Source of the DNA: Pyrus communis | Lineage: Eukaryota > Streptophyta > Magnoliopsida > Rosales > Rosaceae | Assembly: GCF_963583255.1 (NCBI RefSeq) | Contig: NC_084813.1 | Coordinates: 24,148,953 to 24,212,952 of the forward strand | Direction of reading: 5' to 3' | Length of the DNA: 64,000 bases | Part shown: in pieces, positions 54,606 through 64,000 of the stretch | How positions within the stretch are numbered: position 1 is the stretch's first letter | Layout of the letters: each line of letters opens with the position of its first letter | Program-made: the position numbers and the translations under genes | Notes under the pieces: generated by a model | What the model saw: only the letters and a program-made list of their open reading frames with translations | The model's database searches: none | Told to the model about the DNA's origin: nothing

Positions 54606-55764
54606 TCTCTATTGTAGCTTTTGAATTATTAGTGATATGATAATGTCATGTTGCAGTGCTACAGTTATTGGCAGATCCATATAGGGACTCGGGGGGTCCC
54701 GGGACCCTTCGGAGGCCTAAAGAAACACTTGTGATCGACCTTCAGGACTCTCCAACAATTTGGACAAGTGCAGTGGAGTGAATTATTGCCTCCATGGATG
54801 TGTAGGCAGCAGTGCTTATAACAAAGAAGAAGAAGAGGTTTTTAATTTTTGTTTTAAAAGTCCTAGCCAAAAAGACAGTGTTTTCGAGCCAGGTCATTAT
54901 AAAAAATTTTAAAACTAAAATATCTTTGTTTTCTCTACAGAGCCCGAGAACCCCGATCTTTTCCAATATCCCCAAATTATATTTAAGAACCCCAGCCCTA
55001 ATTGTCGCAACCTGCCAACTTTAAACCCAAGTTACCCTATTCCCCACCACTATTTGCGTTCCACCGCCTTTAGCTGCCTAATTTTATTTCTTCCAAATTC
55101 ATATAAGTTTTTTTAATCCTAGACTCTAGTCCCAACTCCCAATTAATAAGATATATGTTACATTAACAATTTTATCTTTGTAGAGTCACTAATTACGTTA
55201 TGCTACTGAGGAGAATTTGTTGGTTTTACTACCTTTGAGATTAATCTTGATTTATTCAATGAACTAAATTCAGTAGAAAATAGTGATATGAAACCAAATT
55301 AATCTACTATTTTTTTTTGAGCTTTTATGTTGAGATCCCAATTTTAAAATCCTGGATCCGTCATTGGCTACAGTCACCGAATACTTCTTTTCGGAACACG
55401 AACTCACTAGAGAGCCTTATTCATTAGTCATAAAAGTCACTCTCAAGAAAGTAGTCGGCAAAAAATGCCTTATCTGTATTGTCCTTTTGTACGTGAAAAG
55501 TGAACGATTGAACCGCATGCAGTGACCTTCCAATATTTTACTTAAACAAGCGTGCATGCATTAGCCATTAGATGATCGGGCGATGAGTAGTAAACTGCAT
55601 TAACGCGTGATGAAGAAGAAAAAGTCGGTGGTGGTGCATATAAACGACGACATCATTTACGATTTGTCGGGGCAGATTCAAACTTAACTTTGTACTAAAG
55701 CCAAAGAGTACGGTGTGGACTTGTAGAGATAGGGAATATTTTTGTTGACAATTTAATTTGAAGT
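54606..55764. other. Gene-free stretch
   Basis: AT-rich non-coding DNA. A short GC-rich patch at 54660-54770 ('gggactcggggggtcccggg') is the only compositional oddity. No gene recognised. Confidence 0.35.
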
Positions 55765-55899
55765 AGTGGTGATATCTACCATCTTATTTATTACTGTTGA
55801 ATGAGTTTAAATCTCAAGATCTATGTAGTAAATAGACATAAACTCAAAATTTAAACTCATCCAATGGTAATAAATAGGATGGTGGACATTACTATCACT
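55765..55899. repeat. Compact 135-bp hairpin (fold-back MITE or small-RNA precursor)
   Basis: The left arm 'ctaccatcttatttattact' then 'ttgaatgagtttaaat' pairs with the right arm 'atttaaactcatccaa' then 'ggtaataaataggatggtgg'. Stems are about 50 bp with a few mismatches and a loop of about 35 bases. The size and shape suit a small MITE; a microRNA-type precursor cannot be excluded from sequence alone. Confidence 0.65.
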
Positions 55900-56285
55900 T
55901 AAAAATGGTGAACGAAAATGCACGGTAGGAATATATGCCAATTAAGCAGTTAATTTGACAGTTGCAAACTATACCAATTACCTAGCAAAAGCCATGGATT
56001 AATTAGTGGAGACGAGTAAATATGAGTAAATCAAGGGACTAATTTGTCGGAAAAACAAATTTCTTGATATAGAAAGTGTTATGGAATCTGAAGCATAGTG
56101 TTTCGGAAAAACTGTGTTTTTAGATGGGACCGGTTGGAACCAAAATGGTGGTATAATATATGACAGCCGATTCAAATGTAACCATGCATTCATATTTAAT
56201 CAATAATTCTTCCTAGTTAGCATTGAAAAGATGAGATTTATCCCGCTTTCATCAATTTGAGATTCATTCATAACACGCACTCTTA

Positions 56286-56435
56286 CGTGTGACGAAATTC
56301 AAGTTAAACACTTGAACAAGACAAACAGGTTGACGTGGAGCATGTATGACCGTTGAGCTTTACACGTGCGAAAATCTGACTCTGATACTATGAAGAAAGT
56401 TGAGGTTCCACCATAAAACCAATTAAGAATATATC
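56286..56435. repeat. Direct repeat flanking Cassandra, copy A
   Basis: This matches 57213-57356: 'gaaattcaagttaaacactt', 'cgtggagcatgt', 'ccgttgagct', 'ctctgatactatgaagaaag' and 'gttccaccataaaacc'. The 'ctctgatactat' phrase resembles the complement of an LTR-retrotransposon primer-binding site, so the repeat may be an old TRIM fragment. Confidence 0.55.
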
Positions 56436-56539
56436 GAGTAGTCAAACCATGTGGGATTCATTCTACAGGGAGTAGCCTAACTTACTTAAAAGCCAATGCA
56501 AGGTCTTTTCTCCCATCAATGTGAGATTCATTTTTAACA

Positions 56540-57200
56540 TGTCACATCTCGGCCCGGGACCCCACCATATCCCAGGCTCAATTTCACCGTAGCACGTTAT
56601 TGTTCTCTTTGGGCCCTGACCACGCCCTCACGGTTTTGTTTTTGGGAATTCACACAAGAACTTCACAGTGGGTCACCCATCTTGGGAATGCTCTCGCCCC
56701 TTTCTCGCTTAACTTCAGAGTTCCTACGGAATCCAAAGCCAGTTAGCTCCCAAAAGGCCTCGTGCTAGGTAGAGATGAGAACATACATATAAGGCTTAGA
56801 GGATCCACTCCCCTGGGCGATGTGGGATGTTACAATCCACCCCCCTTAAGGGCCTGACGTCCTCGTCGGCACACTTCAGGCCAGGGATTGGCTATGATAC
56901 CAAATTGTCACATCTCGGCCCGAGCCCCCACCACATCCTAGGCTTGACTCCACCGTAACCCAATATTGTCCGCTTTGGGCCTCGACCATGCCCTCACTGT
57001 TTTGTTTCTGGGAACTCACACGAGAACTTCCCAGTGGGTCACCCATCTTGGGAATGCTCTCGCCTCTTTCTCGCTTAACTTCGGAGTTCTTATGGAATCC
57101 GAAGCCAGTGAGCTCCCAAAAAGCCTCATGCTAGGTAGATATGAGAATATACATATAAAGCTTAAATGATCCACTCCCCTGTACGATGTGGGATGTTACA
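56540..57200 (-). mobile_element. Cassandra TRIM retrotransposon, complete (661 bp)
   Basis: Two LTRs of 295 bp each (56540-56834 and 56906-57200) both begin TGTCACATCTCGG and end GGGATGTTACA on the plus strand. They enclose a 71-bp internal domain. On the minus (sense) strand the primer-binding site TGGTATCATAGCC (56890-56902) lies 3 bp after the 5' LTR and is near-complementary to initiator Met-tRNA. A purine tract (AAGGGGGGTGGA) lies just before the 3' LTR. Each LTR holds a 5S-like region ('aactccgaagttaagcg' type, complement seen as 'gcttaacttcggagttc'). Flanking 5 bp are TAACA and TAATA, one mismatch. It is non-coding and depends on other elements' enzymes. Confidence 0.92.
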
Positions 57201-57212
57201 TAATATGCCCCT

Positions 57213-57356
57213 ACTTGTGGAGAAATTTCAAGTCAAACACGTGGACAAAACAAAACGGGTGGCGTGGAGCATGTGGCCGTTGAGCTGCACACTTGGGAAC
57301 GATCTACTCTGATATCATAAAGAAAGTTGATGTTCCATCATAAAACCAAATTGACA
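57213..57356. repeat. Direct repeat flanking Cassandra, copy B
   Basis: Partner of 56286-56435, in the same orientation on the other side of the Cassandra element. The pair is far larger than a target duplication, so it predates the insertion or reflects a separate duplication. Confidence 0.55.
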
Positions 57357-57359
57357 ATA

Positions 57360-58771
57360 TTAAACAAGATTCATTTTTTCATCAATGTGAAATTTATTCT
57401 CAACTCACACGTATGACATCACACAGATCGATATATAACAGATTTTTTAAGCTTGCAACACACATAACTTTCAAGAAAGATTCATGACATGTAGTAGGCC
57501 ATCAGTGAACTTTTGGAATGTCCTTTCCACATAAAAGCAAGACCCCAATAAATAATACAAAACTTTCAAAAATATAGAGGAACAAAAAAGGCCCCCAGAG
57601 GACCCCAAAAATTGGCAACACCTCGTTGAATTAATTGAATCAATAATAGGGGGACCTGGATCGAGTAAGAGCAATACGGCTCAAAATCAAAAAGCACCGT
57701 AGAACAAATTTTCAATAAATTTGGAACATAATTATGTGACGGTGTGATGGTAATATACATTATTATTTAAATTATAGTATTTTGATTTGTTTTTTATTAA
57801 ATATCTTATGAGTGAGACCCTTCAATTATATCGTCCATCGTTTTTATAGCATGTGTAATAATAAACCACGTGACTTGTGTTTTCGATACCTTTAAAAATA
57901 TTCAAGTATAACGTGTGTATAATGATTAATGAAAACAACAAGAAGATAGATTAAGCTAGTAAGTAGCTGATTGTTGCCTGAAATGAATCCTGTATTGGTC
58001 CTTTAAGTTAAATGGGGTCGGTACTACACCCTTATTTTTACAGCAACCTCACATGCATGCATGTATATAAGGACAATACATTACGATCAATGAGAGATAA
58101 GATTTGATTGTATATATAGGGTGGTTAATTTTTCTTCCCGATTAAATTTCATGCAGCAAGCCATGTGAATCTATCGAATTATAACGCATGTATATAGAAA
58201 CTGCATGTGTGTGTGCAGCTAGCCTTTACCATTTTCAGTGGATTATGTGCGTTTGAAGGGAATATGAAAGTTTCCTTCTCTTTGCAACTCTTTAGGGTTC
58301 ATAATACATGTACCATTTGGTTGCATTATGCAACACATAGAGGCCAGAAAGTTCATCTAAAAGATTAGAGATGTTATTGCTACAAAAGATTATCTTTTTA
58401 CTAAACCCTAATTCTAGATTATAATGCAATGTCGGTATATGCGTCCATTAGTAAACCCTAGTTTTATGTTCACTCTATGTACAACTACGTTTATGATTTT
58501 ATTCATAGCTTAAGTTGATAACATATAACATGTCAAACTGTTTTAGCAAAATATCCTATCTTTATAAATTGAACATATATCATATGGGGATTAGAGATTA
58601 GAAACATCAAAGATACGCCCACACAACATATTTATCCCCGATATAATTTCGTTGGTGGATCCCCAGCAAAACGATCGTAGTTAAAGATCTTGCTGGTTGT
58701 TAGTCGAAATAAAATTTGCAACAAAATACACACACTTGCAGCACATAAGCACACAACACACAGAGAGGCTC

Positions 58772-58774
<3 letters not shown>
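57360..58774. other. Gene-free stretch
   Basis: AT-rich DNA, no gene or defined repeat recognised. The short frames near 57471-57760 have no support. Confidence 0.35.

Positions 58775-58845
<71 letters not shown>
58775..58845. repeat. (GA)n microsatellite, ~71 bp
   Basis: Uninterrupted GA dinucleotide from 58775 to 58845. It generates spurious Glu/Arg and Ser/Leu frames on the two strands. Probably highly length-polymorphic. Confidence 0.97.
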
Positions 58846-58848
<3 letters not shown>

Positions 58849-59034
58849 GGAGTATGGAGGGGTCCTTGACAAATTGAGGGTCGGGGGTCCTTGCAGACAA
58901 ATAGGGGGTCCTTTAATTTTATAGTCGCACGTGACAGTGCTTGACAAAAGCCAGGAAATTTCACATCCATGCCTGTTTGAGAACACCTCCCACCGCAGGG
59001 AGAAATTTTTAATTGTGTCTGAAATGTATGTGGT

Positions 59035-59170
59035 ATATTGCATGTCATTATATAAGTGGAATTTTTTTTTTATTTTTCAAGTTGTTAATTTTTTAACATA
59101 AGTATCTCACTACTTGCACGTGGTATAACATCTCATGTTTTGGACACATTGAAAAAAATTTCTCATCCTC
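59035..59170. repeat. Dispersed MITE-like repeat copy
   Basis: 'tttttcaagttgttaatttt' followed by 'agtatctcactacttgcacg' and 'acacattgaaaaaaatttct' matches the blocks at 28.69-28.80 and 29.09-29.22 kb. Confidence 0.5.
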
Positions 59171-59579
59171 TGATTGTATGTAGTCAGGTTTATGGCGTGC
59201 CACGTGGCATGTCGTGCGAGCCAGGAAAATGGCATGTGACCCTGAAGCTTATGCCATGTAGTACTCACGTAGTTGTGTCCCAAATAAGAAGGGAAAACAA
59301 ATGTAGAAAGTGACATGGGAAAGATAGACTCATAGTCTGAGACTCAGAGAGTAGAGATTTGCATGGTTAAAATGAATTGAGTATTTCATTTACAATTTGC
59401 TTAATGCATAAATAAGAAGATTTGATATGATTTTCATGGGATATATGAAAGGAATCTTTCAAATAGGCAGTTGGAAAACTAAAGGCATTGAATTCAAAGA
59501 AAACTTGAAACAGGTTAAAGAAAACTCGAATCTACAACACTAACTGTAAGTTCATTTGTCAAGTAGAAGAAAAACTTGA

Positions 59580-61150
59580 GGGTAAATTACAAAAAATTAC
59601 CTCAATTATTGGTGTCACGACACTTTCATACCTCATCTTTTAAAATTGACAATGTCATACCTAATCTTTCGAATTTATGCCAATGTCAGAATTTTGTCAG
59701 TTTTCTGTTAAGTTTGACCGTTAAGTTATGAGCTGGCAGGTGTGGGAACCACATCTTTACCCAACTAAATTAAAAAAATTAATTAAATACTAATAAATAT
59801 ATTTCAACAAAAAAAACTATTAAATTTAGAAAATCATTTTAAAAAATTATTAAGAAAATGTGGGACCCACCCCATCCCCCATCTTTTCTTGTCCCCTACC
59901 TTTGTCCCTTCGAAGATCTTCAACCCCAACAGAGGTCAAAGACCTCTCCTCCTCTGACACCCCATCCAAACCCCCACCTACTCCTCTTCCGATCCCTGTC
60001 AATCCCAAGACTCCGACCACCGCCGCTCCTCGCCATCCTCAACCGCATCCTACCTCTAACGCTAACGTCATCCACTTTCTCAGCTATTCCAGCTGGTTCT
60101 TGCCGGACCACATCCACCACTGCGAGGTCCGATTCCTCCCCGAGTTCTTCGATTCTCGATCCCCTTCGCAAAATCCTAGCCTCTACAAGTACTACCACAA
60201 CACCATCGTTGCCGAATCCAGGACCGTCAACCTTTCTTAGAAGCTCACCTTCATGGAGGCCCGCAAGTCTCTAGTTGGCGACATCGGCTCCATTCAGAGG
60301 GTTTTTTATTTCCTTGAGGTGTGGGGTTTTATCAATTACATTCATTTTGCGCTAAACAAACCCCTCAAGTGGGAGGACAACAGCAAGGCTGCTAGTGCTT
60401 CTTCTAATGGAGGCGGTGAATCCCCCGCCTACGGTGCCAATGAGAGCCCCAAGAAGATAACCTGCAATGGCTGCAAGTCTGTTTGCAGCATTGCCTCAAC
60501 TATGGAGATTTGAAATTTCCCCAAGAAGAGGACCTGGAATTGAGGTTTTTCGTTTAAAATTGGCATGGAGATTTGAAATTTAGGGTTAAGGTTTGGGGGA
60601 ATTAGGGTTTTCTGTTTGAAATTGGGGAATTAGGGTTAGGGTTTGGGTCGAAGAAGGAAGGGGGTTCTGAAACAGAAAAAGGGACAAAGGTAGGGGATGG
60701 GATGAGTGTGAGTGGGGAGAGGGATGGAGGAGGGAGACCGCATCCCAGAGAGAGGAGAGAGTGAAAAGAGAGAGGGTGGTGGAGGAAGGTTGGAGGGAAA
60801 GGGAAGGGTTTGGTGGCTATCGAAAAGAAGAAGAAAAAGGGTTGGCGCATATGGAGGAAAGGGAAGGTCGGATCCCTTAGGCCATTTTTTAATTTTTTTT
60901 ATTTAGTTTTTTAATTTTTGAATATTTAATTATTAAAAATATATTTAATTATTTTTTAATCCAGTTGGATTAGTGAATGGGTCTTGTCTTTGGCCACATT
61001 AGCATTTAATAGAGAAATTAATAGAAAAACTGATGGAGGTCTGACATTGGCACAAATTCGTAAGATGAGGTATGACATTGTCAATTTTAAAAGATGAGGT
61101 ATGAAAGTGGCGTGACACCAATAGTTGAGGTAGTTTTTTGTCATTTACCC
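59580..61150 (+). mobile_element. Pack-MULE carrying a SWI3B gene fragment
   Basis: Long terminal inverted repeats of more than 130 bp: left 'gggtaaattacaaaaaatta', 'ttggtgtcacgacactttca', 'cttttaaaattgacaatgtc'; the right end gives the complement. The perfect 9-bp duplication AAAACTTGA flanks it (59571-59579 and 61151-61159), the length typical of Mutator-like elements. No transposase is present. The 1.3-kb interior holds a GC-rich captured gene piece (59860-60513) and a purine-rich section (about 60540-60880) that may be a second capture. Subterminal AT-rich DNA lies at both sides. Confidence 0.9.
59860..60513 (+). pseudogene. Captured SWI3B-like fragment (SWIRM domain)
   Basis: A frame from the ATG at 59860 encodes a Pro/Ser/Thr-rich leader and then a SWIRM domain: HFLSYSSWF, CEVRFLPEFFDSRS and NPSLYKYYHNTI. 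After one in-frame stop (TAG 60238) it continues in the same frame with KLTFMEARKSLVGDIGSI, QRVFYFLEVWGFINY and NKPLKWED. It then enters the start of a ZZ-type finger, CNGCKSVCSIA, and ends at TGA 60511-60513. Plant SWI3B subunits of SWI/SNF remodelling complexes show this order; the SANT and coiled-coil parts are missing. The stop plus truncation make a functional SWI3B impossible. A short SWIRM-like peptide from 59860 or 60253 cannot be excluded. Confidence 0.88.
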
Positions 61151-61249
61151 AAAACTTGAGTAAAACCAACCCAACTTTCCTCATCATCTTATATAAGGAA
61201 AAGAAAAAGAGAAAATTAGAATTGGATGCCTCATTTTGAACTTTTGTAG

Positions 61250-62822
61250 ACTAGACATTTATGCTTTTTGACTTTTTGATTAAGCTTTTGAAACATTTGA
61301 TTAAGATACTCAAACTTGAACTACTTCAGATTAATTGAAATTAATTTACATTTAAATATCTGCTATATATTTTAAATAATTTCAACTATATTTAAATCTA
61401 AAAATTTAAACTTTTCGAATCTAAATGTAAACTCATGCCAAATGGAAACGTACCAACATTAAATGAAAACGTACCAACGTTAAACGAAAACGTACCAACC
61501 CCGAATTAAAACGTTCCCAATTATAAACTATATTAAAATGAATATCATTTTTTGGAATGTTTAATAATATGTTTGATTCATACACGCTCTAGATAGTCTT
61601 GTTTTTAATTAGATAAGTCTCTAGAATAACTTTTAGTTGATCAAAGATAAATCCTTATTATTGTAGATAATGCTAAATAATAACAATAAATCATTTAATT
61701 TTGAATTAACAAAAAGGCTATTGTCCGTTAATTAATGACCATTTCTATATATAAAAAAAAAATTAAAGTAATTTAAACTTTTACATTGTTAACGACTATT
61801 TCTATAAAAAAATAATTAATTAAAGTAATCCTCATTATTAGGACAAAAAGTAATAAAACTTATGTTTTGAAAACAAACGTACCAAAAATTCAAATGTACC
61901 AAGAAACCAAATGGACCAAAAATTCAAATGTACCAAGTAACTAAATGTACCATTATAATCAAACATACCGATATAACCAAATGTACCTAACAACGAGTTT
62001 TGTTACATTCTATTTAATTTACTAAAATAAATATTTTAATAAAAATTAAAAAAAATCTTAAATCATCAAAATAAGAGATGCATAAAAACAGGAGGAAAAA
62101 AAGGGAATACTAATGTGAATAGACTTCTAATGAAATAAAATTAAAGTACCAAAATTGTAGGGAAAATGTTTAATCAAATTTGCAAAAGGAATAGATGTTT
62201 AGTCTATGATATTTAAAAACGAGATATCTATATCAAAACGTCCCAAAGAAAAAATTAGTATCCGGTCCATAATTACTAATGTTCATTGATTAGTTTTAAA
62301 ATTTTGATTGAAGTCCCTAACATTAATGCGATAATGAATTTACATGTTTATTGCATATTTTTAAAATAAAAATTAGTAATTGATTTAGCATTTTAATATT
62401 CACACCTCTAGTATACTCCTAATTAATTTTCAATTCAAACATTTCCAAAATTAAAAAAATTAGAATAAGTTTGTACCCATTAGTTTTTTATAAAAAGATT
62501 CTCTATTTTTTAATCTTAAATGTACCCATTCATATAATTTTCAATTTTTTTTAATCTTAAATGTTCCTATTCTTAAATATACCAATTGTTATATGTAAAA
62601 TGTACCATCTCTTCAATATAAAATGTACAAATTTTTCATATAAAATGTACCCAAAATTTTAATATAAAATCCATTCAAATTTTTTTAATCCATTTTTAAA
62701 CTTATACGGGTACATTTTTTTCCGTTGATTTGAGAATGTATTTATGTCAAGTATAATCGAAGAAATTTACTAATGTTATTAAGCCTAATATCTTCTTTTT
62801 TTCTGTGTTTTGAAGAATGTAC
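61250..62822. repeat. AT-rich DNA dense in TGTACC/CGTACC motifs
   Basis: Degenerate short repeats such as 'aaacgtaccaac' (61447-61500), 'caaatgtaccaa' (61880-61990) and 'aaaatgtaccc' (62510-62660) recur dozens of times up to about 63065, mostly on the same strand. Near 62290-62325 a block is inverted relative to 63234-63260 ('gaagtccctaacattaatg'), so part of this may be the inside of a larger inverted-repeat element. No coding. Confidence 0.5.
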
Positions 62823-62827
62823 CCATG

Positions 62828-63015
62828 TGACACACCCCGCCCTAATTTAGGTCGGGACCCGAAATGTCAATTAGGATCCTGAATCGAGCTGTGCTGGCTG
62901 ACACCTGAAAGGTGACGAAGCCATAAAGTGTGATAGTGTATAAAATGTGAATAAATTAAAACCATGAGTGCAAGATGAGCGGGTCCTAGTGGACATTCCG
63001 GGTCAGGGTGTGTCA
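62828..63015. mobile_element. Small LTR-like or TIR-bounded insertion (188 bp)
   Basis: It begins TGACACACCCCG and ends CAGGGTGTGTCA, which are inverted, with CATG on both sides (62824-62827 and 63016-63019). It interrupts the TGTACC-rich DNA. GC content is higher than the surroundings. The TG...CA ends suit a solo LTR of a short retrotransposon. Assignment is tentative. Confidence 0.55.
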
Positions 63016-63066
63016 CATGTTTTGGTACAATAATTTTTTTTTGTTAATTTTGATAAATGTACCCAT

Positions 63067-63070
<4 letters not shown>

Positions 63071-63097
<27 letters not shown>
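63071..63097. repeat. (AC)n microsatellite
   Basis: About 13 uninterrupted AC units. Confidence 0.95.
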
Positions 63098-63532
63098 ATA
63101 TATTAGAGAGTACTATAATTTATATTTTTTTATTTTTAATCCCACAAATTATGGGTTTATATTTAAAATCTCATTAACATAAACATATACAAATTTCAAT
63201 TTTTAATTTAAAAAAATATTACACTATACTACATTAATGTTAGGGACTTCGATAAAAAACTAAAAACAGATAAGATTTCAATCAAAGAATATTGACAGCT
63301 AGAAATTGCATCCAAAGTGTCCCTAAGGAAAAACATGAGATTTCTCTGTATGTTTTCTTTCCATGCATACAACACTAAATTGGTTTCACTCCGTGTAAAA
63401 ACTACTGGCTTAGTGAGGCAATCCTACTAAAGTTTTAAACTTGTCAAGTAGAAGCCTCAATGTATGTAATCAATCCACCTTGTTTTGAAAGCCAACCGTT
63501 GCATGCCAAGTCAGAATAATGGGTAGAAAAAA

Positions 63533-63725
63533 AGAGTCCGGATCCTCTTCGGATTCGTGACATGTCCGTTCATCGTACATCGTGCGCTCATAAATTATTT
63601 TAAATATTTTTATTTAAAAATAAATATAAACAGTACTCGAAAAAAACTAACCGCACGATGTACGATAAACGAACACGATTCATGGATCCCTAGGATCCTC
63701 ACCAAAAAGATCCGGAGAGGATCCT
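63533..63725. mobile_element. Fold-back MITE with GGATCC-rich ends
   Basis: The left arm 'ggatcctcttcggattcgtg' then 'gttcatcgtacatcgtgcg' is complemented by 'cgcacgatgtacgataaac' then 'cacgattcatggatcc' and 'ggatcctcacc'. A further 'agatccggagaggatcc' lies at the right edge. The central 45 bp are AT-rich. Confidence 0.65.
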
Positions 63726-64000
63726 GTTGGAGAAAAGATATACCTGCATCTGGAGATGACTGCCCTGAAACATAGGAGCCGTGGCTGAAAATTCAAGGGG
63801 CTGGCAATGGCTGATTGGTGAATAAAATTCAGTAACCCTAGTTGTGGAAGTTGAGAGGATCAGTATCCTACGATCACATGGTGGTGCGTATGGAGACATA
63901 TACATGAAGGCCCCACTTTGTTGGCTCAAAATCAAACAACTTTCCTGAAGCCCACTTGAAAGCAAACCCCAACTTGGGAACATACACAGTGTATGTACGA
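63726..64000 (-). other. Possible partial exon at the window edge
   Basis: A minus-strand open frame (about 63983-63760; ISHCQPLEF...MFQGSHLQMQ) is followed by a plausible donor 'caggtatat' near 63746. Composition is more gene-like than the neighbouring DNA, but the frame runs off the window and I recognise no protein. It could equally be chance. Confidence 0.2.

Noticed and set aside
56966..57169. 67-residue plus-strand frame
   Set aside because: It lies wholly within a Cassandra LTR, a non-coding element.
58681..59048. Open frames rich in Ser-Leu or Glu-Arg repeats
   Set aside because: They are translations of the (GA)n microsatellite.

Overview
This is plant nuclear DNA: spliced genes with GT-AG introns, telo-box and TATA-type promoters, an ABCB19 auxin exporter, and many plant-specific transposon remnants (Cassandra TRIMs, PIF/Harbinger, Helitron, MULE, numerous MITEs). 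The repeat repertoire resembles what I remember of Rosaceae (apple/pear group) genomes, but this is an impression from repeat sequences and gene similarity, not proven here.

Layout. 0.4-7.5 kb (minus): a THADA/TRM732-type tRNA-methylation scaffold gene in four exons. 8.4-9.2 kb: an array of fold-back repeats and a small Helitron-like element. 10.1-13.3 kb (minus): an intact CUL3 cullin gene. 14.8-25.4 kb: a decayed tandem copy of the CUL3 segment. It carries a dead CUL3 pseudogene with an internal triplication, and it is inflated by about 5 kb of nested mobile DNA (5S-carrying SINE-like insertion, Helitron, MITEs, a dead PIF/Harbinger element, a Cassandra LTR). 26.0-27.9 kb (plus): cytosolic ribosomal protein S9 (uS4). 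29.8-30.2 kb (plus): a small unrecognised protein gene. 32.1-33.8 kb (minus): an alpha-tubulin gene. 34-41 kb: gene-poor DNA with MITEs, a fold-back element and a tiny poly(A) retro-insertion. 41.2-48.4 kb (plus): an ABCB19-like full ABC transporter in ten exons. 48.4-64 kb: no intact gene recognised; it holds a Tourist-like MITE, a 0.84-kb palindrome, a complete Cassandra TRIM, a Pack-MULE carrying a SWI3B fragment, and TGTACC-rich AT DNA.

The intact genes are housekeeping or developmental (tRNA modification, ubiquitin ligation, translation, cytoskeleton, hormone transport) and show no sign of acting as a cluster. I found no evidence for a new multi-gene system. The most informative parts are structural: a tandem duplication with occupied and empty transposon sites inside the same window, and a Pack-MULE with a perfect 9-bp target duplication that has captured part of a chromatin-remodelling gene. 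Exon boundaries were assigned by hand from splice signals, reading frame and remembered family sequences; no alignment or transcript data were used.
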